From positions 1 through 18,209 of the forward strand of contig SLGS01000075.1 of NCBI GenBank assembly GCA_007136565.1: a stretch of DNA of 18,209 nt, in the 5' to 3' direction. The notes under the pieces were generated by a model. The model saw nothing but the letters and a program-made list of their open reading frames with translations, did no database searches and was not told where the DNA came from. The translations under genes were made by a program, and so were the position numbers. The stretch is from Clostridia bacterium (GTDB taxonomy: Bacteria > Bacillota > Sulfobacillia > SLMV01). Each line of letters begins with the position of its first letter. Position 1 is the stretch's first letter. Shown piece by piece: positions 7,385-13,754 of the stretch.

Positions 7385-8284
7385 CTAGGCGGATTCGTCG
7401 CGCACCATCTCGAGGAATCTTTCCTCCAGGGATGGCCGCTCCACCCGCAGGTCTACCAGGGTGTCCCCGGCGCGGGAGATGTGGTCCATGATCCGCATCA
7501 CCGCGGGTCCCGGGGTGGTGGTGAATCCGACGAAGTACTCCCCCTCGGGGCGAAAATCCGCGAAGGCCCCGCACCCCAGCGATGCGCCGGTGGTTCGCGC
7601 GGAGATCCTGGTCATGCCGTGGCCGGTGGCGGTCAGGTCCCTCGGGCTTCCGATGGCGGCTATGCGGCCGCGGATCAATATGGCGACCCTGTCGGCCAGT
7701 TCCTCCGCCTCCGCCATGTCGTGGGTAGAGAGGATAACCGTGGTCCCCGACTCCCTCAATTCCTCGATGATCCCGTGCAGAGCTATGCGGGTGGACACGT
7801 CCAGGCCCGCCGTCGGCTCGTCCAGGAAGAGGACGCCGGGTCGGTGTAGGATGGCCAGGGCGAGGTCGGTGCGGCGCTTTTGCCCCGTGGATAAAGCGGC
7901 GTACTGCGTATCCATGTGCTCGGCCAGGCCCAGTCGCGCCGGGATCCCTGGGTCGGGGGTCACACCGCGGTGCGCGCCGAAGAGGCGTAGGGCCTCGCGC
8001 ACGGTCATGTATCCCGGGAGGCTCCCCGACTGAAGTTGTACGCCGATCCCCCGGTACAGTTTCTTCCGATTCGAGCCGGGGTCCACGCCCCCTACGAGCA
8101 TCTCGCCCTCGTCGGCGTCCCTCAATCCCTCGAGGCACTCCAGCGTGGTGGTCTTGCCGGCGCCGTTGGGCCCCAGGAGGCCGAAGATCTCGCCCCGTCG
8201 CACTTCGAAATCGATACCGTCCACGGCCACGAAGTCATCGTAGGTCTTGCGAAGTCCCCTAACCTCGATCGCCAATTCTTCCAT
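7385..8284 (-). CDS. ABC exporter ATPase, DrrA-like, 299 aa
   Basis: Cytoplasmic ATPase of the exporter and first gene of the four-gene operon. Motifs in order: aromatic A-loop Tyr15, Walker A GPNGAGKTT (38-46), Q-loop near VQLQSGS, signature LSTGQKRR, Walker B VLFLDEPTAGLD, H-loop STHDM. The C-terminal 80 residues are the usual regulatory extension of the DrrA type. The frame is open for 157 more codons upstream (to 8758), but that stretch is the antisense of the divergent gene. GGGAGGG at 8292-8298, 7 bases before ATG 8284, sets the true start, and the product MEELAIEVRGLRKTY is a standard N terminus. Confidence 0.94.
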   Translation of the reverse strand: MEELAIEVRGLRKTYDDFVAVDGIDFEVRRGEIFGLLGPNGAGKTTTLECLEGLRDADEGEMLVGGVDPGSNRKKLYRGIGVQLQSGSLPGYMTVREALRLFGAHRGVTPDPGIPARLGLAEHMDTQYAALSTGQKRRTDLALAILHRPGVLFLDEPTAGLDVSTRIALHGIIEELRESGTTVILSTHDMAEAEELADRVAILIRGRIAAIGSPRDLTATGHGMTRISARTTGASLGCGAFADFRPEGEYFVGFTTTPGPAVMRIMDHISRAGDTLVDLRVERPSLEERFLEMVRDESA

Positions 8285-8291
8285 TTGAAAA

Positions 8292-8298
8292 CCCTCCC
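8292..8298 (-). promoter_or_regulatory. RBS deciding the ABC ATPase start
   Basis: GGGAGGG lies 7 bases before ATG 8284. It shows that the much longer open frame upstream is not translated as part of the ATPase. Confidence 0.8.
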
Positions 8299-8318
8299 TT
8301 TCCGATCTTCCTGGGGTA

Positions 8319-8324
8319 ATTCTA
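8319..8324 (-). promoter_or_regulatory. Candidate -10 of the ABC/two-component operon
   Basis: TAGAAT on the minus strand matches TATAAT at five of six positions. No good -35 lies 16-18 bases upstream, which is what an activator-dependent promoter would show. The inverted repeat 8370-8412 is centred about 80 bases upstream of the likely start site. Confidence 0.35.
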
Positions 8325-8369
8325 TTCCGGCGGAGGGGGCGCACCATCGGCCGAAGGTACCAATCGCGG

Positions 8370-8412
8370 CCGGGACCAAAGTACCGGGTTCGGGTGGTAC
8401 TTTTGGTCCCGG
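8370..8412. repeat. Inverted repeat between divergent genes, candidate operator
   Basis: Arms 8370-8385 and 8396-8412 are a 16-base inverted repeat with a single extra T in the right arm and a 10-base spacer. The half-site GG(T/G)ACCAA also occurs 16 bases upstream of the left arm, at 8356-8363. The arrangement of two direct and one inverted half-sites, in the 295-base gap between the ABC operon and the divergent gene, fits a regulator-binding region, the NarL/LiaR-type regulator being the obvious candidate. A hairpin RNA role is less likely here because no gene ends at this point. Confidence 0.5.
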
Positions 8413-8579
8413 GGGATCCGGGGGATTCGGCACATCTATGCCGCGAGAAGACGTGCAAGTCCCGCCAGGCGGATCGTCGGGGAGGTGTCGGACCGTCCCC
8501 GGGGGAAGATGAAACGGTGAGGGCGGGACCCTCGCGGGCGGCGATGGATGAGGGGAAATGGATGAACGGAGGGGTGATC

Positions 8580-9047
8580 ATGTCCGAGGATCGCAACCTG
8601 GAATTGATGGCGGAGCTTTTCGGGATAGTGTCGGAGAGGGTGGTGGATCGCTTCGGAGACGAAGGCGAGGAAGTCGTCAGGGATGCCGTGGCGGAATTCG
8701 GGCGGAGGCGCGGCGAGCGAATAAGGCGCCGGGTGGATGAGGCCGAAAAGCCCGCCACCGTGGAGAATTACCTCGATAAATACGATATGGCCCGGGCCCA
8801 GGGATTCGAGGTGGAGACGGATCTCGACTGCGCGGGCGCCGACCAGGTCTTCACCCTCTGCCCCCTGTGGGAGACCTGGAAGGAGACGGGATCGGAGGAC
8901 GGCGGATACCTATATTGCCTGGAGATAGATCGAGCCCTGGCCCGGGGATACGACGCCAGGATGGAGTTCGTCCACCACGAGCACTTTCGCGACGGGGGAG
9001 GGCGCTGCCGGATGAGCTTTCGCCTCACGCCCGGGGAGTCGGGGTAG
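8580..9047 (+). CDS. L-2-amino-thiazoline-4-carboxylic acid hydrolase-family protein, 155 aa
   Basis: Resembles the ATC_hydrolase family, named after the Pseudomonas enzyme that opens L-2-amino-thiazoline-4-carboxylate on the way to cysteine; most members are uncharacterised and may act otherwise. Seen: an N-terminal helical part with FGDEGEEVVRDAVAEFGRRRGERI, an NYLDKYD segment, then four cysteines at 84, 94 (LCPLWETW), 113 (YCLEIDRAL) and 143 (CRMSF), which match the family's pattern. ATG 8580 lies behind GGAGGGG; the frame runs further upstream, but without ribosome sites. It is divergent from the exporter operon and convergent with the transporter gene, so it is transcribed alone and may share the 8285-8579 regulatory region. 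Confidence 0.75.
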   Translation: MSEDRNLELMAELFGIVSERVVDRFGDEGEEVVRDAVAEFGRRRGERIRRRVDEAEKPATVENYLDKYDMARAQGFEVETDLDCAGADQVFTLCPLWETWKETGSEDGGYLYCLEIDRALARGYDARMEFVHHEHFRDGGGRCRMSFRLTPGESG

Positions 9048-9062
9048 GCGAAGGTGGCGGAT

Positions 9063-9114
9063 CGGGGTGAGGCGAGGTAGGGTGCGGTTTGTTTCATTCC
9101 CCTCCCTCGCCCCG
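9063..9114. terminator. Hairpin between convergent genes
   Basis: Arms starting CGGGGTGAGG (9063) and ending CCTCGCCCCG (9114) pair with one wobble, one bulged C and a bulged TA, around a T-rich loop. It lies in the 74-base gap between two convergent genes and could terminate both directions. No T-tract is present on either side. Confidence 0.45.
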
Positions 9115-9121
9115 GGGCCTG

Positions 9122-10378
9122 CTAGACCAAGGGCCAGAGCATGGGAACCATGACTAGGGCCGCCAGCATGATGAGGATACAAAGGGGCAATCCCACCCGG
9201 AAGTAATCCGCGAAGCGATAACCACCGGCGCTGAAGACCAGCACGTTGGACTGGTGCCCGAAGGGCGTCAGGAAGGCGCAGCTGACCGCCAGGGTAACCA
9301 TCATGAGGAACGGACGGGGATCCATCCCCATCTTGGAGGCGATCCCTAGGACCAGGGGGCCGACCACGAGGATGGTCGCCGGTGGGGTCATCAGGGACGC
9401 CAGCACGCAGGACAGGGCGAAAAGAGAGGCGAGCATCAGGAGCGGGCTGCCACCCGCCACCGACATGATGCCCGTGACGGCCAGCTCGGTCAGTCCGCTT
9501 TGCTCCACCGCCAGGGCGACCCCGGCCATGGAGCCCAAGAGAACGATGATGGACCAGGGAACGGCCCGGTAGGCTTCGCGCAGCCGCAGGCACCCCGTTA
9601 GGATCATCAGCCCCACCGTGCCCACCGCCGCCAGGGATATCGGCAGCACGCCCGTGACCACCGATGCGATCATGGCAGCGAAAAGCCCGAGGACGCGAAA
9701 GACCTGCTTTCGGCCCTCGGCGACGGGTTCGCGGTCCAATAGGAGAAGGTTCAAGTCGTCGGCCACCTGGTCCACCGACGCGGGGGCTCCCAGGATCAGG
9801 AGCATGTCCCCGCCCTCGATGCGGACGTCGGCCAGCCGCTCGGTGACGCTCATGCCCTTGTGGGCGATGGCCAGGACCTGCAAGCGATAACGGGATCGGA
9901 AGTTTATCTCTCGCAGGGTGCGTCCCACCAGGGGCGATCTCGCGGTGACGACCACGTCGGTCATCTCGGCCAGGTCGCTGGGCAGGATGTTGTCGAGGTT
10001 CTTGGGCGAGGCCAGCTCGAGGCCCGTGGCCTGTCGAAGGGGTGTCAGGTTCTCCCTGGGGACCTCTATTTGCACGATGTCCCCGGGGCGCAGGATGTTG
10101 GTTCCCGAGGGGTTCGTCACGTGGTGTTGGTCGTGGATTATCCCGAGGATGGTGGCGTCGTAGTCGCGGCTGAGGTCCGTATCCTTTATCAGGGTATTCG
10201 CCAGGGGGCCCTCGGCGGGTATAACGGCCTCCACGAGGAACTGGGTGACGCCGAACTCCTGGGCCAGGCGACTCCGTTGTCGGTTGTCGGGTAGGAGCCT
10301 GTGGGCCACCAGCCCGAAGTAAAGTCCGGCCACCGCGAGCACCGGGATCGCCAGGGGAGTCAGTTCGAAAAAGCCCAT
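9122..10378 (-). CDS. SLC13-type transporter, C-terminal part with two TrkA-C domains (split gene)
   Basis: C-terminal 418 residues of a DASS/SLC13-family sodium-coupled anion transporter. Starts MGFFELTPLAIPVL with a membrane segment, then two RCK/TrkA-C domains (about 38-110 and 136-212), then several membrane segments. C-terminal signatures TPPATILVVGP and TPFGHQSNVLVF are the second half-repeat substrate/sodium motifs. It lies in the same frame as the N-terminal part, separated only by TAA plus two codons. If translated separately, ATG 10378 has only a weak GGGG site 10 bases ahead. Related transporters (about 590 residues with TrkA-C inserts) carry sulfate or dicarboxylates. Alone this part lacks the first half of the transport fold, so the gene may be inactive, read through or made as two chains. 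Confidence 0.8.
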   Translation of the reverse strand: MGFFELTPLAIPVLAVAGLYFGLVAHRLLPDNRQRSRLAQEFGVTQFLVEAVIPAEGPLANTLIKDTDLSRDYDATILGIIHDQHHVTNPSGTNILRPGDIVQIEVPRENLTPLRQATGLELASPKNLDNILPSDLAEMTDVVVTARSPLVGRTLREINFRSRYRLQVLAIAHKGMSVTERLADVRIEGGDMLLILGAPASVDQVADDLNLLLLDREPVAEGRKQVFRVLGLFAAMIASVVTGVLPISLAAVGTVGLMILTGCLRLREAYRAVPWSIIVLLGSMAGVALAVEQSGLTELAVTGIMSVAGGSPLLMLASLFALSCVLASLMTPPATILVVGPLVLGIASKMGMDPRPFLMMVTLAVSCAFLTPFGHQSNVLVFSAGGYRFADYFRVGLPLCILIMLAALVMVPMLWPLV

Positions 10379-10384
10379 GGGTTC

Positions 10385-10891
10385 TTATCCCCACTCGGCG
10401 AGCATCGCGGAGGCCAGTAGGTTCGGGGGCGTTCCCATCAGGGAGGTTACACCCCCCACCAGGGATCCGAAGGCCAGGGGGATGAGCACCTTGGATGCGG
10501 GCCATCCCTTCTGGCGACAAACGCCGATGACCACGGGTAGTACCAGGGTGATGGCGGCGATGTTGTTCATGAAACCCGACATGATGGCAACGGACAGGCC
10601 GCCCATGGCGGCCATGGCCGGGACGCTCTTGGCCGTTTTCCCGAGCCATATGGAAAGGGGTTGCACCGCACCGCTTCTTTGGAAGGCATCGCTGATGATG
10701 GTCAGGGAGGCTACGGTGATGACGGCCGGGTTGGCGAAGCCAGTGAAGATCTTCTCCTCGGGTATGAGGCCCAGTGCGGCCAGGGTGAAAAGGGCCAGGA
10801 TCGCCACCAGGTCGTAACGCACCTTCTCGGTGATAAAGGCGGCGAGGATGGAGATGAGTATTCCCGTTACCAGGATAATCTCGATGTTCAT
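10385..10891 (-). CDS. SLC13-type transporter, N-terminal part truncated by in-frame TAA, 168 aa
   Basis: First half of the same transporter. About four to five membrane segments; the SNT-like motif SGFMNNIAAITLVLPV (105-120) and GTPPNLL (153-159) are the first half-repeat signatures of the SLC13 family. Start ATG 10891 follows GGAGG by 7 bases. The product ends AEWG at TAA 10385-10387, exactly where the family continues with a short loop into GFFELTP, and the frame stays the same after the stop. This looks like one base change in a sense codon (TTA Leu is one simple source), a sequencing error, or an unusual split. The two halves together make about 589 codons, a normal length. Confidence 0.8.
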   Translation of the reverse strand: MNIEIILVTGILISILAAFITEKVRYDLVAILALFTLAALGLIPEEKIFTGFANPAVITVASLTIISDAFQRSGAVQPLSIWLGKTAKSVPAMAAMGGLSVAIMSGFMNNIAAITLVLPVVIGVCRQKGWPASKVLIPLAFGSLVGGVTSLMGTPPNLLASAMLAEWG

Positions 10892-11061
10892 TGCCGGACC
10901 TCCCGTGGTCCCCCGGGGATATCACCCTGCCACGATATGCCCCGTACCGCGTTCCGCCACAGTTGGGCGATGGTGTTTGCGGTCCCCAAGATCCTCGATG
11001 CGGTGTTTCGGAATGGTCGTTTCAACTAGATATGCGACCTCGGGTATCCTAACATTTTCCG

Positions 11062-11087
11062 ATTCCCCGGGAAAGGCCGAGGGGAAT
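11062..11087 (-). terminator. Candidate hairpin after CPBP gene
   Basis: ATTCCCC and GGGGAAT form a 7-base stem with a 12-base loop, about 40 bases past the stop of the CPBP gene. No T-tract follows; the surrounding 237-base gap also has to hold the promoter of the transporter gene, which I could not place. Confidence 0.3.
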
Positions 11088-11128
11088 ATCCCGGTAGCTT
11101 CCGATCGAGGCGGTGCGGGGGTTCGGGA

Positions 11129-11986
11129 TCAGTCGGTGGCCACCATGTCGGCGTCCGGATCGGGCGACGGCAGGTCCACGGGCCAAAGGCGGAAGAGCAG
11201 CCCGGCGATGATGGCGAAGACGGGGAAACCGGTAAGCCCCACGGGATTGGTCCAAAAGAGCCCGACCTCCGGTACGAACACCCCGCCCAAGAAGACGGTG
11301 GCGTTGAAGGTGCCGTGGGCGAAGCCGACCACTATCGCACTCTTGGACTTAAGACGCAGCCAAATGAAGATCGTCCCCAGGGGTATGGAGGTCAGGATCA
11401 TGGCGAATACCCCGGGAACCGGCGCCTCGGGGAAGTTGTGGCCCATCAAGATGACCGGGGCGTGCCAAAGGCCCCATACGAAACCGCTGACGAGAATGGT
11501 CGGCGTCAAACCGTGGGGTAGCAGGCGCGAGACCAGGTAGCCTCTCCACCCGAATTCCTCCCCCAGTCCGAACAGTATGTTTTGAACCGGCGAAATGGCG
11601 AAGACCAGCAGCAGTAACAGCCCGGGATTGATGTCTAGGTCCGGGACTATCGTCGCCAGTCCCTCCCCGGGGCCCGCAAAGCGCCCGAGCCCGGTCAAGA
11701 CAGCCAAGAGCGAGTGCAGGGCGTGGCTGCCCACCATCAGGAGGTACGCCGCGATATAGTAGCGCAGGCGCCCGAACTTCATGCCGTAATCGGCCAGGGA
11801 ATGGGGTTCGCCGCGTACGAAGGCTATGGCCACCAGGCCGGGGATGAGCATTTGTATGGGCAGGAGGATACTCACCAGCCCGGAGGCGTACCCACCGTCC
11901 AGGTAGAGGTAAAGGTTCATCCCCCACGTCAGGGCGAAGACGGCGTATAGATAGTTCCTGGTCCTTAGATCGCTGGGCCTGGGCAA
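11129..11986 (-). CDS. CPBP-family intramembrane metalloprotease, 285 aa
   Basis: Membrane protease of the CAAX-protease/bacteriocin-processing (Abi) family. Motif 1 GEEFGWRGYL carries Glu143, Glu144 and Arg148; motif 2 FVWGLWHAP carries His175; motif 3 FAHGTFN carries His224 and Asn228; these form the metal site in the membrane. About seven to eight hydrophobic segments are visible. Bacterial members act in bacteriocin self-immunity, peptide maturation or membrane-protein processing; the target here is unknown. The only usable start with a ribosome site is TTG 11986, 9 bases after GGAGG; the next ATG (codon 23) would remove part of the first membrane helix. It follows the secreted amidotransferase-like gene by 61 bases and is probably co-transcribed. 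Confidence 0.88.
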   Translation of the reverse strand: MPRPSDLRTRNYLYAVFALTWGMNLYLYLDGGYASGLVSILLPIQMLIPGLVAIAFVRGEPHSLADYGMKFGRLRYYIAAYLLMVGSHALHSLLAVLTGLGRFAGPGEGLATIVPDLDINPGLLLLLVFAISPVQNILFGLGEEFGWRGYLVSRLLPHGLTPTILVSGFVWGLWHAPVILMGHNFPEAPVPGVFAMILTSIPLGTIFIWLRLKSKSAIVVGFAHGTFNATVFLGGVFVPEVGLFWTNPVGLTGFPVFAIIAGLLFRLWPVDLPSPDPDADMVATD

Positions 11987-12051
11987 GTGCCACCACCTCC
12001 GGTACCGTTATTTCGGCGCATCGGGGGATATTCCTCTTCATCCGCGCTCAT
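11965..12051 (-). CDS. Possible 28-aa coupled ORF
   Basis: ATG 12051 overlaps the amidotransferase-like stop in an ATGA, with GGGGG 9 bases ahead. The 28-codon frame (MSADEEEYPP... ending CPGPAI) runs past the TTG start of the CPBP gene in another frame. Translation of it could couple the two genes, but the product matches nothing I know and the frame may be open by chance. Confidence 0.2.
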   Translation of the reverse strand: MSADEEEYPPMRRNNGTGGGGTCPGPAI

Positions 12052-13304
12052 CGGTGTGTTCCCCCAGGTAGGGCGTGGCGAACCAGTAATTCGTAGAGCC
12101 AGTCCCACACCGCGCCCCCGGTGCCCTCGAGGTCGAAGCTTCCAGAATCGTCGTCGAAACCCAGCTCCGGGTGGGGACCCACCAGTAGCACGCGCCCCTC
12201 CCCGTAATCGGCGGCCACGATGGCTGGACGGCCCGTGGCTTCGTAGACGGCCAGGACCTGTGCATCGCCGGGGTCGTCCGGTACCAGTTCGGGTCCATCC
12301 ATGTAATACATCTCCGGCGGCTCCCCTACCCATCGGGATAGGTCTTCGCCCGCTATGACGGGTGTGGTGGTCCCCCAGGGCCCGAGGGCCGAAACCGGTC
12401 CCACCGCCCTGCCAAAAAAGAGGGCCAGGGGTTGCTCTCGAGCTACCCCGTTCCAAACCGTGACCGAGGAGGCGTAGTAGGCGCCGGCGCAGCTGCCGAC
12501 GAAGATGCCGCCCTCCCGGACGAATTCCCTCACTTTTTCGGGGTCCGGGCCGTACGCCCGGTATTCCGCGCTAAATCCCCCGGGGAACCACATCAAGTCG
12601 AAATCCCAGGTTTCGTCCCCGGCTCCCTCCCCGCCGAAGCGCGTGGTTTCGAACCCGCGGTCCCCGAGGAAGTTCTCGACGGCGATGACGTTTTCGTCCC
12701 AGGACCCGCGACCGGCGTAGATTCCCGCGGAGTGAACGATCTCCTCGGGTTCGTCCAGTAGCACCACCAGGGGACGCATCGGTCCCGGTCTCGAGTTGGG
12801 TATGTAGGCCGGGATCTCCCGGGGAGAGTCCGCCATGGGAACGGACCTGGGGAGGCGATCACTCCGCGGGGAAAGGCCCCGATCCACCATCATCGCCGAG
12901 AAGGAGTACAGGGAGTCGGGCAGATCCACCGGCGTTAGCCTCAGCGTTCCGTCCTCCTCGGTCTCCGCCCACGCCAGGGTCCACGAAAGCCCGGGAACCG
13001 CCCCCCTCCCGGGCCCCGGATCCGAAGAGGGCGCGACGAAGAGGGATCGGTGACCCGGGACGAGCCCCGGGTCGTACCCGGAAAACACCTCCGCCCGGGG
13101 ATGAAAGGGTGGGGGGGAGAACCCGCGGGGGGCGTCCGAAAGGCCCGGGATATCGCTTTCACCGTCGCCGCGAACGCCGATGCCCACGGGTCGCCACCTT
13201 TCCCGCGGCGATGCATCGGGCGCGGCGAGGGCCCGGCCGGACACGGCGATGGCCGACAGTACGAACAGGATGAGAATTATCGATGCCGCGATCCGCCTTT
13301 TCAC
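12048..13304 (-). CDS. Secreted glutamine-amidotransferase-like (BPL_N-type) protein, 418 aa
   Basis: Exported protein. Residues 1 to about 28 are a signal peptide (MKRRIAAS, hydrophobic core, ALAA cleavage). Residues about 29-175 are not recognised and Pro-rich. Residues about 178-410 resemble the class I amidotransferase fold of biotin-protein-ligase N-terminal-like (BPL_N) proteins: IYAGRGSWDENV, DLMWFPGGF, and GSCAGAYYAS with Cys272 as the candidate nucleophile, later LLVGPHPELG with His378 and Glu380 in the place of the family's His-Glu pair. The frame opens at 13352, but GGAGG at 13312-13316 lies 7 bases before GTG 13304, which gives the signal peptide. No ligase domain is attached, so biotin transfer is not implied; a secreted hydrolase or binding protein is possible. 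It precedes the CPBP gene. Confidence 0.78.
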   Translation of the reverse strand: MKRRIAASIILILFVLSAIAVSGRALAAPDASPRERWRPVGIGVRGDGESDIPGLSDAPRGFSPPPFHPRAEVFSGYDPGLVPGHRSLFVAPSSDPGPGRGAVPGLSWTLAWAETEEDGTLRLTPVDLPDSLYSFSAMMVDRGLSPRSDRLPRSVPMADSPREIPAYIPNSRPGPMRPLVVLLDEPEEIVHSAGIYAGRGSWDENVIAVENFLGDRGFETTRFGGEGAGDETWDFDLMWFPGGFSAEYRAYGPDPEKVREFVREGGIFVGSCAGAYYASSVTVWNGVAREQPLALFFGRAVGPVSALGPWGTTTPVIAGEDLSRWVGEPPEMYYMDGPELVPDDPGDAQVLAVYEATGRPAIVAADYGEGRVLLVGPHPELGFDDDSGSFDLEGTGGAVWDWLYELLVRHALPGGTHR

Positions 13305-13311
13305 GCGCTCT

Positions 13312-13316
13312 CCTCC
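13312..13316 (-). promoter_or_regulatory. RBS deciding the GTG start of the amidotransferase-like gene
   Basis: GGAGG lies 7 bases before GTG 13304 and inside the coding stretch that the upstream open frame would use, so the longer start at 13352 is unlikely. Confidence 0.75.
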
Positions 13317-13467
13317 CCGGGTGGAAATCCCATGGCGAGCAAAGCTTATCATTACTAGTTCCCGTGCTCCATCCTCCCCGGATAGGGGTGTCCTCGCACA
13401 CCGGGGTTGGAGTCAAGGGCCATCGAGCCCATCGTCGTGGGATCCGCGGGGTCGGGCACCGGGGGGG

Positions 13468-13476
13468 TGCTACAAT
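13468..13476 (+). promoter_or_regulatory. Extended -10 promoter candidate of the three-gene cassette
   Basis: TGCTACAAT is an extended -10 (TGN plus a five-of-six TATAAT match) in an otherwise GC-rich gap. No -35 is visible 17 bases upstream, which extended -10 promoters tolerate. A start near 13483 leaves a leader of about 65 bases, in which AATGTTT occurs twice. Confidence 0.4.
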
Positions 13477-13547
13477 GTTTCTACAGTCGAAATGTTTTAT
13501 CCCCGTCGGCTCCGCCCGGTGGGGATGGCGAAGGGGGAGATGTACGC

Positions 13548-13754
13548 GTGAAACTATCGACGGTCGCGTTTCTAACCCTGCTGATGTTGCTGGCGATGCC
13601 GAACCAGGCCCACGCCTACCTGGACCCGGGGACGGGCAGCCAGGTGTTCCAGATATTGATCGCCGTTTTCGTCGGCGCGGGATTCACCGCGAAGATCTAT
13701 TGGAAGAAGATAAAGGACCTATTCCGACCCGGATCCGGGGAGTCCGATGAATAG
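13548..13754 (+). CDS. Small membrane protein with YLDPGTGS motif, 68 aa
   Basis: Tiny exported or membrane-anchored protein. A signal peptide or first membrane helix (about 4-22, ending QAHA) is followed directly by YLDPGTGS, a second helix (about 33-50: FQILIAVFVGAGFTAKI) and a basic end KKIKDLFRPG. The A-Y-x-DPGTGS motif after a signal peptide, plus one helix and a charged tail, recurs in small uncharacterised proteins found near methyltransferase and sulfatase-like genes in various bacteria; this is from memory of the pattern, with no known function. Start GTG 13548 follows GGGGGAG with good spacing; a longer open frame upstream has no ribosome site. It overlaps the methyltransferase gene by 8 bases. 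Confidence 0.8.
   Translation: MKLSTVAFLTLLMLLAMPNQAHAYLDPGTGSQVFQILIAVFVGAGFTAKIYWKKIKDLFRPGSGESDE

Noticed and set aside
8370..8412. Transcription terminator at the inverted repeat
   Set aside because: No gene ends here; it lies between divergent starts and has no T-tract, so an operator is more likely.
8285..8758. 157-codon N-terminal extension of the ABC ATPase open frame
   Set aside because: It is mostly the antisense of the ATC-hydrolase-family gene, is low in complexity, and a strong ribosome site (8292-8298) marks the start at 8284.
10385..10387. Selenocysteine or pyrrolysine recoding at the transporter stop
   Set aside because: The codon is TAA, which neither system uses.
10376..10400. 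Frameshift or programmed slippage as the cause of the transporter split
   Set aside because: The coordinates show the two parts are in the same frame, so a stop codon and not a frameshift separates them.
8910..10925. 671-codon minus-strand frame across the transporter
   Set aside because: Out-of-frame shadow in GC-rich coding sequence; the product is Pro/Gly/Arg/His-rich, while the other frame holds the SLC13 and TrkA-C motifs.
13409..13418. TTGACT as -35 for the amidotransferase-like gene
   Set aside because: No -10-like hexamer lies 16-19 bases downstream on the minus strand.
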